DNA of 17,965 nt, taken from contig JBOGFI010000237.1 of assembly GCA_050743365.1 (NCBI GenBank), forward strand, positions 1 through 17,965, given 5' to 3'. Made by a program: the position numbers and the translations under genes. Origin of the DNA: JBOGFI01 sp050743365 (GTDB lineage Bacteria > Actinomycetota > Acidimicrobiia > IMCC26256 > JACDBD01). Of the stretch, positions 1 to 7,584 are shown in pieces (the first letter of the stretch is position 1; every line of letters begins with the position of its first letter). The notes below the pieces were generated by a model that saw only the letters and a list, made by a program, of their open reading frames with translations, was not told the DNA's origin and did not search any database.

Positions 1-135
1 GTGATGATGGGCGACCCCCGCTCGTTCCCGGCCGACCCCGAGGGCTACGAGCGCTTCCTGGCCGAGCGGGGCGTCGTGCAGCTCCCGAACCCGCCGATCA
101 AGCTGCCCCACGGCTACGAGGACTCCCGGGGCTGA
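1..135 (+). CDS. 3' end of an unidentified gene (partial)
   Basis: An open frame runs from the first base to a TGA at 133-135 and encodes about 44 residues ending in KLPHGYEDSRG. A GTG sits at base 1 and ATGs at 4 and 7, but the gene probably begins upstream of the window, so the true start is unknown. The fragment is hydrophilic, has several prolines, and shows no motif I recognise. Its stop lies four bases before the ATG of the luciferase-like gene, so the two are probably cotranscribed. No function is proposed. Confidence 0.55.
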   Translation: MMMGDPRSFPADPEGYERFLAERGVVQLPNPPIKLPHGYEDSRG

Positions 136-139
136 CCGG

Positions 140-1096
140 ATGACGCCGTTCGGCCCCGGCTCGGTCTCGCTACGGCTGTACCCCCACAACGACCTGCCCG
201 CGCCGGCGATCGTCGACGAGCTGCGGGCCCAGGCCGCGCTCGCCGCCGATCACGGCTTCGACGGCGTCATGACCAGCGAGCACCACGGCGGCTTCGCCGG
301 TTACCTCCCCAACCCGCTCCAGCAGGCGGGCTGGTGCCTCGAGGCGATGACGACGGGCTGGGCGGCGCCGTGCCCCCTGCTGCTCCCGCTGCGGCCGCCC
401 GCGCTCGTGGCCGAGGAGACGGCGTGGCTGGCGGCGCGCTTCCCGGGCCGGATCGGACTCGGCGTCGCCGCCGGCGCGCTCCGAGACGACTTCGACATCA
501 TGGGCCTGGACATGGGCGACCTCGCCGGCCGCTTCACCACCGGCCGCGAGGCACTGGTCGGCATGCTGAGCGGGACGGACCCGGACGGGCTGGCCGAGGA
601 CCCGGCGATCAAGGCGTGTGCGGAGCACCCGGTCCCGGTGGTAAGCGCGGCGATGAGCGGCGTCGCGGTGCGTCGTGCTACTCGCCTGGGCGTCGGCCTC
701 CTGTTCGACTCGCTGTCGACGTCCGAGCGCTGCCGCGAGCTCACGGACATCTACCGCGCCGCCGGCGGCACCGGGCCGTCCATCCTCATCCGCCGGGCTT
801 GGGTGGGGAAGCCGCCCCGTGAGCAGTTGGAGCAGCAGCTCGACGTGTACCGCAGCTACGCCAAGGAGGGTGCGCAGCAGCACTGGAAAGACGAGCAGCT
901 AGCGGCCGCGACCGACCCGGCCGAGGTCGCCGAGGCGCTCGCCGACGCGGCGACGCGTGCGGGAGCGGACGCACTCAACCTCCGGGTGCACGTGCCCGGC
1001 GTGGCGCCGGAGGCGGCCCGCGAGCAGATCACGCGGCTCGCCGACGAGGTGCTCGACCCGCTGCGCAAGGAGGCATGGAGTGGCCCGTTTCACTGA
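140..1096 (+). CDS. Luciferase-like (LLM class) flavin-dependent monooxygenase
   Basis: A 318-residue protein of the bacterial luciferase superfamily. These are cytoplasmic TIM-barrel enzymes that use reduced FMN or F420 to oxidise or reduce small organic substrates. Seen in the sequence: the N-terminal strand and helix with AADHGFDGVMTSEHH at about residues 35-49, the family's substrate/flavin-side motif; the FPGRIGLGVAAG stretch near residue 100, typical of the LLM barrel; and a late helical region ending in LADEVLDPLR. The length suits a single full domain. The ATG at 140 follows the previous stop by four bases with only a weak purine-rich leader. The 3' end overlaps the DUF1353 start by 17 bases, which suggests translational coupling. 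Whether the cofactor is FMN or F420, and the substrate, cannot be read from the sequence. Confidence 0.88.
   Translation: MTPFGPGSVSLRLYPHNDLPAPAIVDELRAQAALAADHGFDGVMTSEHHGGFAGYLPNPLQQAGWCLEAMTTGWAAPCPLLLPLRPPALVAEETAWLAARFPGRIGLGVAAGALRDDFDIMGLDMGDLAGRFTTGREALVGMLSGTDPDGLAEDPAIKACAEHPVPVVSAAMSGVAVRRATRLGVGLLFDSLSTSERCRELTDIYRAAGGTGPSILIRRAWVGKPPREQLEQQLDVYRSYAKEGAQQHWKDEQLAAATDPAEVAEALADAATRAGADALNLRVHVPGVAPEAAREQITRLADEVLDPLRKEAWSGPFH
1067..1073 (+). promoter_or_regulatory. Strong ribosome binding site fixing the DUF1353 start
   Basis: AAGGAGG lies six bases before the GTG at 1080, inside the last codons of the luciferase-like gene. It selects GTG 1080 over the out-of-frame ATG at 1075 and over the far-upstream in-frame candidate near 957, and it indicates coupled translation. 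Confidence 0.8.
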
Positions 1097-1637
1097 GGAC
1101 GTGAAGGTGGTGAACCACCTCTCGGGGCGGGTGCACCAGTGGGAGCTGTGTGAACCCATGACCTACCGGCTCCTCGACCGCGAGCCCTCCGAGGTCGCCA
1201 CCGCCCCGCCCGGGTTCAAGACGGACTTCGCCTCCGTGCCCCGCCCGTTCTGGTTCTGGATCGCCCCCTGGGGTCGCCACGGCCGCGCCGCGATCATCCA
1301 CGACTTCCTCTACCAACTCGGGGCCGTGACAGACCCCGCCGCCGGCACGCTGCGCCGCCCCTCGAAGCGGGAATCAGACCGCATCTTCCGCCAGGCAATG
1401 GCCGATCTCGACAAGGTTCTGCTCTCGAAAAGCAGGCTCTGGAAACCGCTCGTACCGTTCCGGTTGGCCCTCGCCGCCGCCCGGCGCTGGGTGATCTGGG
1501 CCGCCGTCGCTCTGTTCGGCTACTGGGCCTACAAGAAGGAACAACAGAAGGGCACCGCACCACCGCTGGAGCACGAGATGCTCGAGGACGTCGCCAAGGT
1601 CGTCGCTACCGGAGCGGTCGACGGAGCAGGTCGGTAG
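1080..1637 (+). CDS. DUF1353 family protein with C-terminal membrane segment
   Basis: A 185-residue protein from GTG 1080. The hallmark DUF1353 motifs are visible: GFKTDFASVPRPFW at residues 45-58 and AAIIHDFLYQL at 70-80. DUF1353 is a small family of unknown biochemical function, first known from phages and also found in bacterial chromosomes; the conserved TDF and HD residues suggest a catalytic or metal site, but no reaction is established. Unusually, residues of about 137-155 (RWVIWAAVALFGYWAYK) form one probable transmembrane helix, followed by a charged tail, so this copy is probably membrane-anchored. The gene overlaps the upstream luciferase-like gene by 17 bases and is followed five bases later by a DoxX-like membrane protein gene, suggesting a plus-strand operon. 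No phage structural genes are nearby. Confidence 0.82.
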   Translation: MARFTEDVKVVNHLSGRVHQWELCEPMTYRLLDREPSEVATAPPGFKTDFASVPRPFWFWIAPWGRHGRAAIIHDFLYQLGAVTDPAAGTLRRPSKRESDRIFRQAMADLDKVLLSKSRLWKPLVPFRLALAAARRWVIWAAVALFGYWAYKKEQQKGTAPPLEHEMLEDVAKVVATGAVDGAGR

Positions 1638-1642
1638 GCGCG

Positions 1643-2011
1643 GTGGCGTTCAGCACACTCGCGTCCAGCGCGGCCAAGCGGCTGGCGGTCGGGTTGGCCG
1701 CTTTCCAGCTGCTCGATGCGATCGCCGCAGCACTGCCCCGTCGATACGTGAAGGCCCATCTCGATCATCTGGGTGTTCCCGATGCTGTTCGACCGTTGCT
1801 CCCCGCGATCAAGGTCGCGGCTTCGGCAGGACTGCTCGTCGGGCTCAAGCAGCCGCGGGTAGGCGCCGTGACTGCGGCAGGGCTCGTCGCGTTCTACGCC
1901 GCGGCCGTGCAGTTCCATCTGCTCGCCGACGATCATCCACTGATGACGGTGCCTGCGGTGGTGTGCGGAGCCGCGGCGGGAGTCGCGCTGGTCGGCTTCG
2001 AACTCGAGTAG
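1643..2011 (+). CDS. DoxX-like small integral membrane protein
   Basis: A 122-residue hydrophobic protein starting at GTG 1643. Four probable membrane helices fall at about residues 13-30, 51-67, 72-94 and 98-117. Length, four-helix layout and the pattern of small residues match the DoxX/DoxX-like family; several members are linked to thiol or redox homeostasis, but most, including this one, have no proven role. The ribosome binding site is poor (GGTAGGCGCG leader). It begins five bases after the DUF1353 stop, so it is likely cotranscribed. Its TAG at 2009-2011 lies 26 bases from the end of the convergent monooxygenase gene, with no clear terminator hairpin between. The family call rests on topology and pattern, not on a catalytic motif. 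Confidence 0.65.
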   Translation: MAFSTLASSAAKRLAVGLAAFQLLDAIAAALPRRYVKAHLDHLGVPDAVRPLLPAIKVAASAGLLVGLKQPRVGAVTAAGLVAFYAAAVQFHLLADDHPLMTVPAVVCGAAAGVALVGFELE

Positions 2012-2037
2012 GGATCGGGACGCCGTGGTACCGGTCG

Positions 2038-3687
2038 TCAGGCCGTGCGCGAGACGGAGGGTTCCTGTTCCGGTGCGGTTGCCGGGGTGAGGGTGAAGCC
2101 CGGGTAGTCGTTGGCGGCGACGTCGTTGCAGACCTCGGTGTAGTGGGGGAAGCCACCGATGTAGGGCATGAACACGCGCGGCTTGCCGGGCACGTTGGCG
2201 CCCATGTACCAGGAGTTGGCGTGGGGGAACAGGGTCAGGTCGGCGACCTCGTTGACGTGGTCGACCCAGGCGTCCTCCGCGGCCACGGTGGCGTCGATCG
2301 AGGCCAGGCCTCGCTCGCGCAGGTAGGCGATGCAGTCGGCGACCCAGTCGACGTGCTGCTCGATCGCAACAGCCATGTTGACCAGCACCGACGGGCTTCC
2401 CGGGCCGGTGATGGTGAAGAGGTTGGGGAAGCCGGCGGTGGCGATGCCGAGGTAGGTGCGGGGCCCGGCAGCCCACTTGTCCCTCAGCGCCACGCCGCCG
2501 ACGCCGGTGATGTCGGGGCCGAGCAGGGGCCCAGTCATGGCGTCGAACCCGGTGGCGAACACGAGCGCGTCGAGCTCGTACTCGTCGGTTGTGGTGCGGA
2601 CGCCGGCGGGCGTGATCTCGACGATCGGGGTGGAGCTGACGTCGATCAGCGTCACGTTGTCGCGGTTGAAGGTGGCGTAGTAGCCGCTGTCGAGGCAGGG
2701 TCGCTTGGTCCCGAACGGGTGGTTGCGGGGGGTCAGGCGCTCGGCGACCTCGGGGTCGTCGACGATGTCGTGGATGCGGGCGCGCACGAAGTCGGCTGCG
2801 GTCTCGTTGGCGTCGCGGTCGACGAGCAGGTCGTTGAAGGCTGCGACCATTCCGTACAAGGTGCCGGTCTCCCAGGCCGCCTCGTACCTGACCTGGCGCG
2901 CGTCGTCGTCGAGCTCGAGCGCCGAGTGCTCGGGCACGGGCACCACGACGCCGGCACGTGACTCGCGCATCGCTTGGCGGTGCTCGCGGTAGCGGGCCTT
3001 GCGCGCCTCGATGGCCTCGGGGTCGAGGGGCGCGTTCTTGGCCGGCATCGAGAAGTTCGGGGTGCGCTGGAACACCGTGAGGTGCGCCGCCTGCTCGGCG
3101 ATCATTGGGATCGACTGGATGCCCGACGAGCCGGTGCCGATGACCCCGACCCGCAGACCGGTGAAGTCGACGCCCTCGTGGGGCCAGCAGCCGGTGTGGA
3201 ACGTCTCGCCCTCGAACGTGTCGATCCCGTCGACCTCTGGTTGCTTCGCCGCCGACAGGCAGCCCGTCGCCATGATGCAGAACTGGGCCGAGAGCCGGTC
3301 GCCGCGGTCGGAGGCGATGTGCCATCGCTGCGCCGCCTGGTCCCAGGTCGCCGCGGTCACCCGGGTCTCGAACCGGATGTCGCGGCGCAGGTCGAACCGG
3401 TCGGCCACGTGGTTGACGTACCGGAGGATCTCGGGCTGGGTGGCGTAGCGCTCCGACCAGGTCCACTCCTGCTCGAGCTCGGGCGAGAACGAGTAGCAGT
3501 AGTCCATCGACTCGACATCGCAGCGCGCCCCGGGATAGCGGTTCCACCACCACGTCCCGCCGACGTCGGCGGCGGCATCGAAGCCCTGGAGCGTCAGGTC
3601 GAGCTGGCGCAGCCGGTGGTGGGCGTAGAGCCCGGCGAGGCCGGCGCCCACCACGACCAGGTCGACCTCACGGCGAGGTTCGGTCAC
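2038..3687 (-). CDS. Flavin-containing Baeyer-Villiger monooxygenase (cyclohexanone/phenylacetone monooxygenase type)
   Basis: A 549-residue FAD- and NADPH-dependent oxygenase that would insert oxygen next to a carbonyl, turning ketones into esters or lactones, in the cytoplasm. The type I BVMO signatures are complete: the FAD Rossmann motif GAGLAG at 14-19; the GGTWWWNRYPGARCD motif at 43-57; the BVMO fingerprint F158-x-G160-x-x-x-H164-x-x-x-W168-P169; and the NADPH Rossmann motif GTGSSG at 184-189. The C-terminal SWYMGANVPGKPR stretch is also typical of the family. Length is normal and the gene looks intact. Start is a GTG at 3687 with no good Shine-Dalgarno sequence. It lies 27 bases downstream of the RibD-type reductase on the same strand and is probably the last gene of that operon. 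Substrate is unknown. Confidence 0.93.
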   Translation of the reverse strand: MTEPRREVDLVVVGAGLAGLYAHHRLRQLDLTLQGFDAAADVGGTWWWNRYPGARCDVESMDYCYSFSPELEQEWTWSERYATQPEILRYVNHVADRFDLRRDIRFETRVTAATWDQAAQRWHIASDRGDRLSAQFCIMATGCLSAAKQPEVDGIDTFEGETFHTGCWPHEGVDFTGLRVGVIGTGSSGIQSIPMIAEQAAHLTVFQRTPNFSMPAKNAPLDPEAIEARKARYREHRQAMRESRAGVVVPVPEHSALELDDDARQVRYEAAWETGTLYGMVAAFNDLLVDRDANETAADFVRARIHDIVDDPEVAERLTPRNHPFGTKRPCLDSGYYATFNRDNVTLIDVSSTPIVEITPAGVRTTTDEYELDALVFATGFDAMTGPLLGPDITGVGGVALRDKWAAGPRTYLGIATAGFPNLFTITGPGSPSVLVNMAVAIEQHVDWVADCIAYLRERGLASIDATVAAEDAWVDHVNEVADLTLFPHANSWYMGANVPGKPRVFMPYIGGFPHYTEVCNDVAANDYPGFTLTPATAPEQEPSVSRTA

Positions 3688-3714
3688 GGATGTGAGTCTG
3701 TCACCCCTCGGTGA

Positions 3715-4407
3715 TCAGAGGTGGCGGCGGCGTTCGACCTCTTCGTCGGTCGGCTGCTCGAACGCGAACGACCCGTGTTCGACCTCGCCGGCTCGCTCGT
3801 ATGTGGCGATCACGACCCCGGTTCCCGACGTCTTGGTGTCGACGAGCTTCAGCCCGGACGGGATCGTGCCGTCGGAGAAGAGGCGCTTCCCGTTCCCGAG
3901 CAGCACGGGGAAGATCATCAGCTGGTACTCGTCGACCAGGTCGTGCTTGATCAGGGTCTGCATCAGGTTCCCGCTTCCGTGAACCTGGATCTCCGGCCCG
4001 GACCCGGTCTTGAGCTTGGCGACCGCGTCGGCGACGTCGCCTTCGAGGAGCTGGGAGTTGTTCCACTCGACCTTGTCGAGCGTCCGGGACGCCACGTACT
4101 TGGTCGCGCGGTTCAGCGCCTCGGCCGCGGGATCCTCGACGTCGCTGGGGGTGCCACCCCGGGCCTCGCGTTCCCGTTCGGTGACGTGGGGCCAGTGGGC
4201 GGCGAAGATCTCGTAGGTCTTCCGACCGAGGAGGAGGTCGAAGGGCTTGCCGATGAACTCGCCCATGGTCTGGCCCATGACCTCGTCGAAGTACGGAACC
4301 GACCATCCGCCGTGGGTGAACCCACCGGTCGGGTCCTCCTTGGGCCCGCCCGGGGCCTGCATCACCCCGTCGAGGGTCATGAACGTGTTGACCAGCAGCT
4401 TCCTCAT
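3715..4407 (-). CDS. RibD C-terminal-like / dihydrofolate reductase family protein
   Basis: A 230-residue protein of the RibD_C superfamily, which has the dihydrofolate-reductase fold and uses NADPH. The start MRKLLVNTFMTLDGVMQAPGG carries the conserved SLDG-like turn (here TLDG). The FDLLLGRKTYEIFAAHWP stretch near residues 57-73 and the late IQVHGSGNLMQTLIKHDLVDEYQ region match the family nucleotide-binding pattern. A 20-25 residue charged tail (ending DEEVERRRHL) extends past the usual domain end. Start ATG 4407 is well supported by GAGGAGG at 4414-4420, six bases upstream. Such stand-alone proteins are common in actinobacteria, often next to stress or antibiotic-related genes; a specific substrate is not established. 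A second, shorter member lies at 6446-7024. Confidence 0.88.
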   Translation of the reverse strand: MRKLLVNTFMTLDGVMQAPGGPKEDPTGGFTHGGWSVPYFDEVMGQTMGEFIGKPFDLLLGRKTYEIFAAHWPHVTEREREARGGTPSDVEDPAAEALNRATKYVASRTLDKVEWNNSQLLEGDVADAVAKLKTGSGPEIQVHGSGNLMQTLIKHDLVDEYQLMIFPVLLGNGKRLFSDGTIPSGLKLVDTKTSGTGVVIATYERAGEVEHGSFAFEQPTDEEVERRRHL

Positions 4408-4479
4408 CAGTCGCCTCCTCTGTGGTGTACCCGTTCCGACTGCTCAGCGGGTCCGAACTCATCGCCCCGAGACAACCCG

Positions 4480-4839
4480 TCAGCTCAGGTTCACCTGGTA
4501 GGTCTCGAGGCGGCTGATCTTGTCGCCAGTGAAACTGAAGACGTCACAGAAGACGAACCTGAGGAGACCGCCTTCTCTCCTGTCGACCTCCCCGCTCCCG
4601 ACCCCGACCACGGTGTCGCCCTCCTCGACGAGGCGATCGATGGTCAACTTCGGGGGGCCGACCGTAGCTTCGTTCTCGATCTCCCGGTCGAACGCGTCCT
4701 TGCCGGTCACGGTGGTGTAGCCGTGGAGCTCCCAGACGACGTCGTCGGTCAGGCACGACAGGATCTGGGCGTGATCAACCCGGCGAAACCCTTCGATGTA
4801 GCTCTCGACCACCGCTTTGCGAACCGACATCGACGGCAC
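4480..4839 (-). CDS. SnoaL-like / nuclear transport factor 2-fold protein
   Basis: A 119-residue single-domain protein with the NTF2-like pattern: an N-terminal helix with YIEGFRRVDHAQILSCLTDD, an acidic strand turn with VVWELHG, TGKDAFDREIE, and a C-terminal antiparallel sheet ending FSFTGDKISRLETYQVNL. Members of this fold are polyketide cyclases, isomerases, limonene-epoxide-hydrolase-like enzymes or ligand-binding proteins; the exact role here is unknown. The start is uncertain: GTG 4839 (AGGA nearby in TAGGACAGG) or in-frame ATG 4830 (MSVRKAVV), which fits family alignments about as well. It starts seven bases after the stop of the disrupted ABM-type gene and is followed after 72 bases by the RibD-type gene, in an apparent minus-strand operon. 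Confidence 0.8.
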   Translation of the reverse strand: MPSMSVRKAVVESYIEGFRRVDHAQILSCLTDDVVWELHGYTTVTGKDAFDREIENEATVGPPKLTIDRLVEEGDTVVGVGSGEVDRREGGLLRFVFCDVFSFTGDKISRLETYQVNLS

Positions 4840-4845
4840 CCTGTC

Positions 4846-5129
4846 CTACGCCGGCCCCGTCGACGAGATGTCGTACCTCGACACCTCCGCCCGGGCGATG
4901 TCGGACGTGAGGTCGGGCCCGGGCCCTTCGCCCCGAAACGCCTCGACGGCGGCGCCGGTCTCCCAGCGCTCGTACACGTTGACGCGATCGGGCTCGAGGG
5001 GATCGGCGGAGACCACGAAGTCCAGGCATCCCGGGGCATTCCGGCGGTGATCACCGCTTCGAGCGAAGCCGCGACGAAGGGGTCCCGGCGGGGCGGCGCC
5101 ACGTAGATGCTTCCGGACATGATGATCAT
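4846..5129 (-). pseudogene. Antibiotic biosynthesis monooxygenase (ABM) family gene, frameshifted
   Basis: Two adjacent minus-strand frames together make one ABM-domain protein of about 95 residues. The first, from ATG 5129 (GAGGAG at 5137-5142, seven bases upstream), reads MIIMSGSIYVAPPRRDPFVA and on to AVITA. The second gives RNAPGCLDFVVSADPLEPDR, VNVYERWE, AFRGEGPGPD and a TAG at 4846-4848. The ARxAPGCLDFxxSADPLxPxRVNVYERW run is characteristic of ABM small ferredoxin-like-fold oxygenases. Restoring one base near 5042-5045 (GCCGG to GCCCGG on the coding strand) joins the halves without loss. The lesion is therefore a single-base deletion or a sequencing error. It sits at the edge of a perfect 14-base palindrome. 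As given, translation would run into an unrelated frame. Confidence 0.8.
5044..5057. repeat. Perfect 14-bp palindrome GCGGTGATCACCGC inside the ABM gene
   Basis: The 14 bases equal their own reverse complement, with no loop. They encode part of AVITA in the first frame of the disrupted ABM gene and abut the probable one-base deletion. It could be chance in GC-rich DNA; no second copy was noticed in the window. Confidence 0.5.
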
Positions 5130-5237
5130 CGGTTCGCTCCTCATCCGGCTCGATCGATCTTTCCCCATTCCGACGACGAGGAGCACCGAAACTCATCGGT
5201 CGGGGCCTGCACGAGCGGCGGTACCGAGGTATCAAGG

Positions 5238-6467
5238 GTGGCGATGACACCCCGCAGGACCGCCCGGGCTCGCGGACGACGGCTGAGCGCCGAACTGCGC
5301 GAGCGGGAGACGGTCAAGCCGCTCGAGCTGTTCTTCGACCTCGTGTTCGTGCTCGGGTTCACGCAATGCACCGCGCTGATGGTGGCCGAACCGACCTGGG
5401 CGGGGATCGGCCGGGGCATGCTCGTCCTGGCGGTGCTCTGGTGGGCCTGGGCGGGCTACGCGTGGCTGACGAGCGTGATCGAGCCCGAGGAGGGCGCGGT
5501 TCGAATCGCCATGTTCGCCGCCATGGCGGGACTGCTCGTCGTCGCGTTGTGCGTCCCCCAGGCCTTCGGCGACCGTGCCCTGGCCTTCGCGATCGCCTAC
5601 GGCGTGGTGCGGGCGGGGCACATCGCGCTCTTCTGGATCGCCAGCCGCGACAAGCCCGGCCTTCGGCGTTCGGTCCTCAGCCTCGCGATCAGCACGAGCA
5701 TCGCGATCGGGCTGCTGGTCGGCGCGTCCTTCCTCGACGGCGGCGCGCAGGCGGCCCTTTGGGGAGTCGCGATCCTGTTGGATTGGGGCGGACCGTCCCT
5801 GTTCGGCGTGGCGGGATGGAGACTGGTCCCGGCGCACTTCGCCGAGCGACACAACCTCGTCATCATCCTGGCGCTGGGGGAGTCGATCGTGGCGCTCGGG
5901 GTCGGCGCCCGGGTGGACCTCACGGCCGCGGTGCTCACGGTCGCGGTACTCGGGATCGGGCTGGCGTGCGCGCTGTGGTGGATCTACTTCGACGTCGTCG
6001 CCCTGGTGACCGAACGGCGCCTGACTCAGGCCGCCGAGGGACGCGAGCGCAACGCGCTGGCCCGGGACTCCTACTCGTACCTGCACTTCCCGATGGTGGC
6101 CGGGATCGTGCTCGGCGCCTTCGGGCTCGAGGAGACTCTGGCCCACGTCGACGAGCCGCTCGACGGCGTGCACGCGTTCGCACTTCTCGGCGGCACCGCC
6201 ATCTATCTCCTCGCCCACGTCGTGCTGCGGCTCCGCAACGCCCGCTCGCTCAACGTCCAGCGTCTGGCACTCGCGGTCGTGCTCTTCGCGCTCATCGCGG
6301 CGGCGGTGCACGTCGACCCGCTCGTCACGCTCATCGGACTCAACGTGCTGCTGTGGGCGATGATCGCCTACGAGACGAGGTACGTGTACGACGAGCGGCG
6401 TTACCGCCTGCGCCACGGCCTGGAGATCGACATGCCGGAGAGCGATCAGCCGGCCGCGGGTGCGTAG
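5238..6467 (+). CDS. Low temperature requirement protein A (LtrA) family membrane protein
   Basis: A 409-residue polytopic membrane protein. The LtrA signature ELFFDLVFVLGF lies at residues 30-41, and the second conserved region NLVIILALGESIVALG begins near residue 206. About ten to twelve hydrophobic segments follow one another, with a conserved Y-L-H-F-P region (YSYLHFPMVAGIV) near 280. The family was named from a Listeria mutant unable to grow in the cold; its molecular function is unknown. Start is GTG 5238 (GAGGT seven bases upstream) or ATG 5244 (AAGG six bases upstream); the two cannot be separated. It is divergent from the ABM gene over about 108 bases, and its 3' end overlaps the convergent RibD-type gene by 22 bases. 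It appears intact. Confidence 0.9.
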   Translation: MAMTPRRTARARGRRLSAELRERETVKPLELFFDLVFVLGFTQCTALMVAEPTWAGIGRGMLVLAVLWWAWAGYAWLTSVIEPEEGAVRIAMFAAMAGLLVVALCVPQAFGDRALAFAIAYGVVRAGHIALFWIASRDKPGLRRSVLSLAISTSIAIGLLVGASFLDGGAQAALWGVAILLDWGGPSLFGVAGWRLVPAHFAERHNLVIILALGESIVALGVGARVDLTAAVLTVAVLGIGLACALWWIYFDVVALVTERRLTQAAEGRERNALARDSYSYLHFPMVAGIVLGAFGLEETLAHVDEPLDGVHAFALLGGTAIYLLAHVVLRLRNARSLNVQRLALAVVLFALIAAAVHVDPLVTLIGLNVLLWAMIAYETRYVYDERRYRLRHGLEIDMPESDQPAAGA

Positions 6468-7024
6468 GTCAGGTACAGAACGCCGGTCTCGAACGTCTCG
6501 TTCTTGACGAGCTGCAGCGGGTGCGTGGGCGTGTCCTCGAAGAGTCGGTGGCCGTGCCCGACCGCGATCGGGTGGACCAGGAGATTGAGCTCGTCGAGGA
6601 GGCCGTTGGCGAGCAGCCAGCGCACGGTCGTGGCGCTCCCCGACATCCCGATGTCGCCGTCGGTCCGCTCCTTGATGTCTCGGAGCTGGGCGGCGACGTC
6701 ACCGGACACGACCGTCGTGTTGTTCCACGTCGCCTCGGTGAGCGTGTTCGACACGACGTACTTGGGCACGTTGTTGATGAACGAGGCGAAGTCGTCCGCC
6801 GTTTCCTCGGGCTCGCCGGGCACGCCCGGGCCCACGTCGTGCTTCGGCCAGTAGTCCGCCCACTCCTCGTACAGCACCCGCCCCATCAGGAAGGCGTCGC
6901 ACTTCTCGGCTCCCTGGTCGACCGCGGCGCCCATCTCGTCGTTGAAGTAGGGGAAGTGCCACTGGTCGGGGGACTCGACGACCCCATCGAGCGAGATGAA
7001 GAAGTTCGACACGATCTTCCCCAT
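6446..7024 (-). CDS. RibD C-terminal-like / dihydrofolate reductase family protein, second copy
   Basis: A 192-residue RibD_C/DHFR-fold protein, distantly paralogous to the one at 3715-4407. It opens MGKIVSNFFISLDGVVESP (SLDG turn at 12-15), then DAFLMGRVLYEEWADYWP, then KYVVSNTL, and DIGMSGSATTVRWLLANGLLDE, all matching the family nucleotide-binding core. The long in-frame extension upstream of ATG 7024 is rejected because AAGGAGGA at 7029-7036 sits five bases before this ATG and the protein N-terminus aligns there. It starts 20 bases after the PPOX-like stop and ends a minus-strand gene run; its last 22 bases overlap the end of the LtrA gene. It is a probable NADPH-dependent reductase of unknown substrate. 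Confidence 0.9.
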   Translation of the reverse strand: MGKIVSNFFISLDGVVESPDQWHFPYFNDEMGAAVDQGAEKCDAFLMGRVLYEEWADYWPKHDVGPGVPGEPEETADDFASFINNVPKYVVSNTLTEATWNNTTVVSGDVAAQLRDIKERTDGDIGMSGSATTVRWLLANGLLDELNLLVHPIAVGHGHRLFEDTPTHPLQLVKNETFETGVLYLTYAPAAG

Positions 7025-7044
7025 GGTGTCCTCCTTGTGAAGGC

Positions 7045-7584
7045 CTAGAAGCGCCAGCGGGTCGCGCCGAAGGGTTCGGCCGTTCCCAAGGCGTAGAGCG
7101 TCGCCGGGGTCACCTCGTAGAGGTCCCAGGGGGGAGGGCCCGCGCTCGGTGCGCTGAACTCGGCGTAGAACGCGCCGTCGCGCACGGTCGGCGCCCATCC
7201 TGCGGCCGCGTACACCTCGGCAATGCGCTGGAGCTTGGCGTCATCGGTCACCTTCACTGCCGCGCCTTTCGCGACCAGGTCGAACGGATGGGTCGCGACC
7301 GTCACGGCACACTTCGGGTTCCGCGCCAGGTTCTTCCCCTTGCGGGTGTTGGGGCCGGTGGTGAAGTAGAAGGCACCGTCCACCCACATGACCCCCACGG
7401 GTACGACGTGGGGCGCCCCATCCGGATCGACTGTCGCCAGCCAGGCCGTGTGCCGGTTGGGCCCGCCCGTTTCCGGCGCCTGGGTGAACCCCTCGTCCAG
7501 GCGCTCGCGCACGCGGCTCCACGGAATCATGGGGGCGCCGTAGCCGTCGAGGTTCCGCTCGGCCACCGGGTCCTTCGGAGTCAT
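7045..7584 (-). CDS. Pyridoxamine 5'-phosphate oxidase (PPOX) family split-barrel protein
   Basis: A 179-residue split-barrel flavin or F420-binding protein. Diagnostic stretches are AWLATVDPDGAPHVVPVGVMW near residues 47-67, FYFTTGPNTRKGKNLARNPKCAV near 72-94 (the basic RKGKNL cofactor-phosphate motif), and a C-terminal region of PPWDLYEVTPATLYAL. Actinobacterial relatives include both FMN- and F420-dependent reductases, so the cofactor is not decided. Start is ATG 7584 with a GGAGG-type leader in the preceding frame. That ATG overlaps the TGA of the cupin remnant in an ATGA junction, so it was once translationally coupled to a cupin gene. It is followed 20 bases later by the second RibD-type reductase. 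Confidence 0.85.
   Translation of the reverse strand: MTPKDPVAERNLDGYGAPMIPWSRVRERLDEGFTQAPETGGPNRHTAWLATVDPDGAPHVVPVGVMWVDGAFYFTTGPNTRKGKNLARNPKCAVTVATHPFDLVAKGAAVKVTDDAKLQRIAEVYAAAGWAPTVRDGAFYAEFSAPSAGPPPWDLYEVTPATLYALGTAEPFGATRWRF

Noticed and set aside
1080..1637. Prophage remnant, suggested by the DUF1353 gene
   Set aside because: No integrase, terminase, capsid, tail or lysis gene is nearby, and the gene is embedded in a metabolic operon with matching base composition.
1529..3553. A 674-codon minus-strand frame overlapping the monooxygenase
   Set aside because: It is an Arg/His/Pro-rich shadow in another frame of the Baeyer-Villiger monooxygenase, which carries all the family motifs.
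3721..5106. A 461-codon plus-strand frame opposite the RibD, SnoaL and ABM genes
   Set aside because: It spans three recognisable minus-strand genes and has no motif of its own; it is a shadow frame.
5232..6416. A 394-codon minus-strand frame opposite LtrA
   Set aside because: It is highly charged, low-complexity translation opposite an LtrA gene with clear signature motifs and membrane helices.
5366..7048. A 560-codon plus-strand frame through LtrA and the second RibD gene
   Set aside because: It is an Arg-rich shadow crossing two genes on opposite strands; no domain is recognisable.
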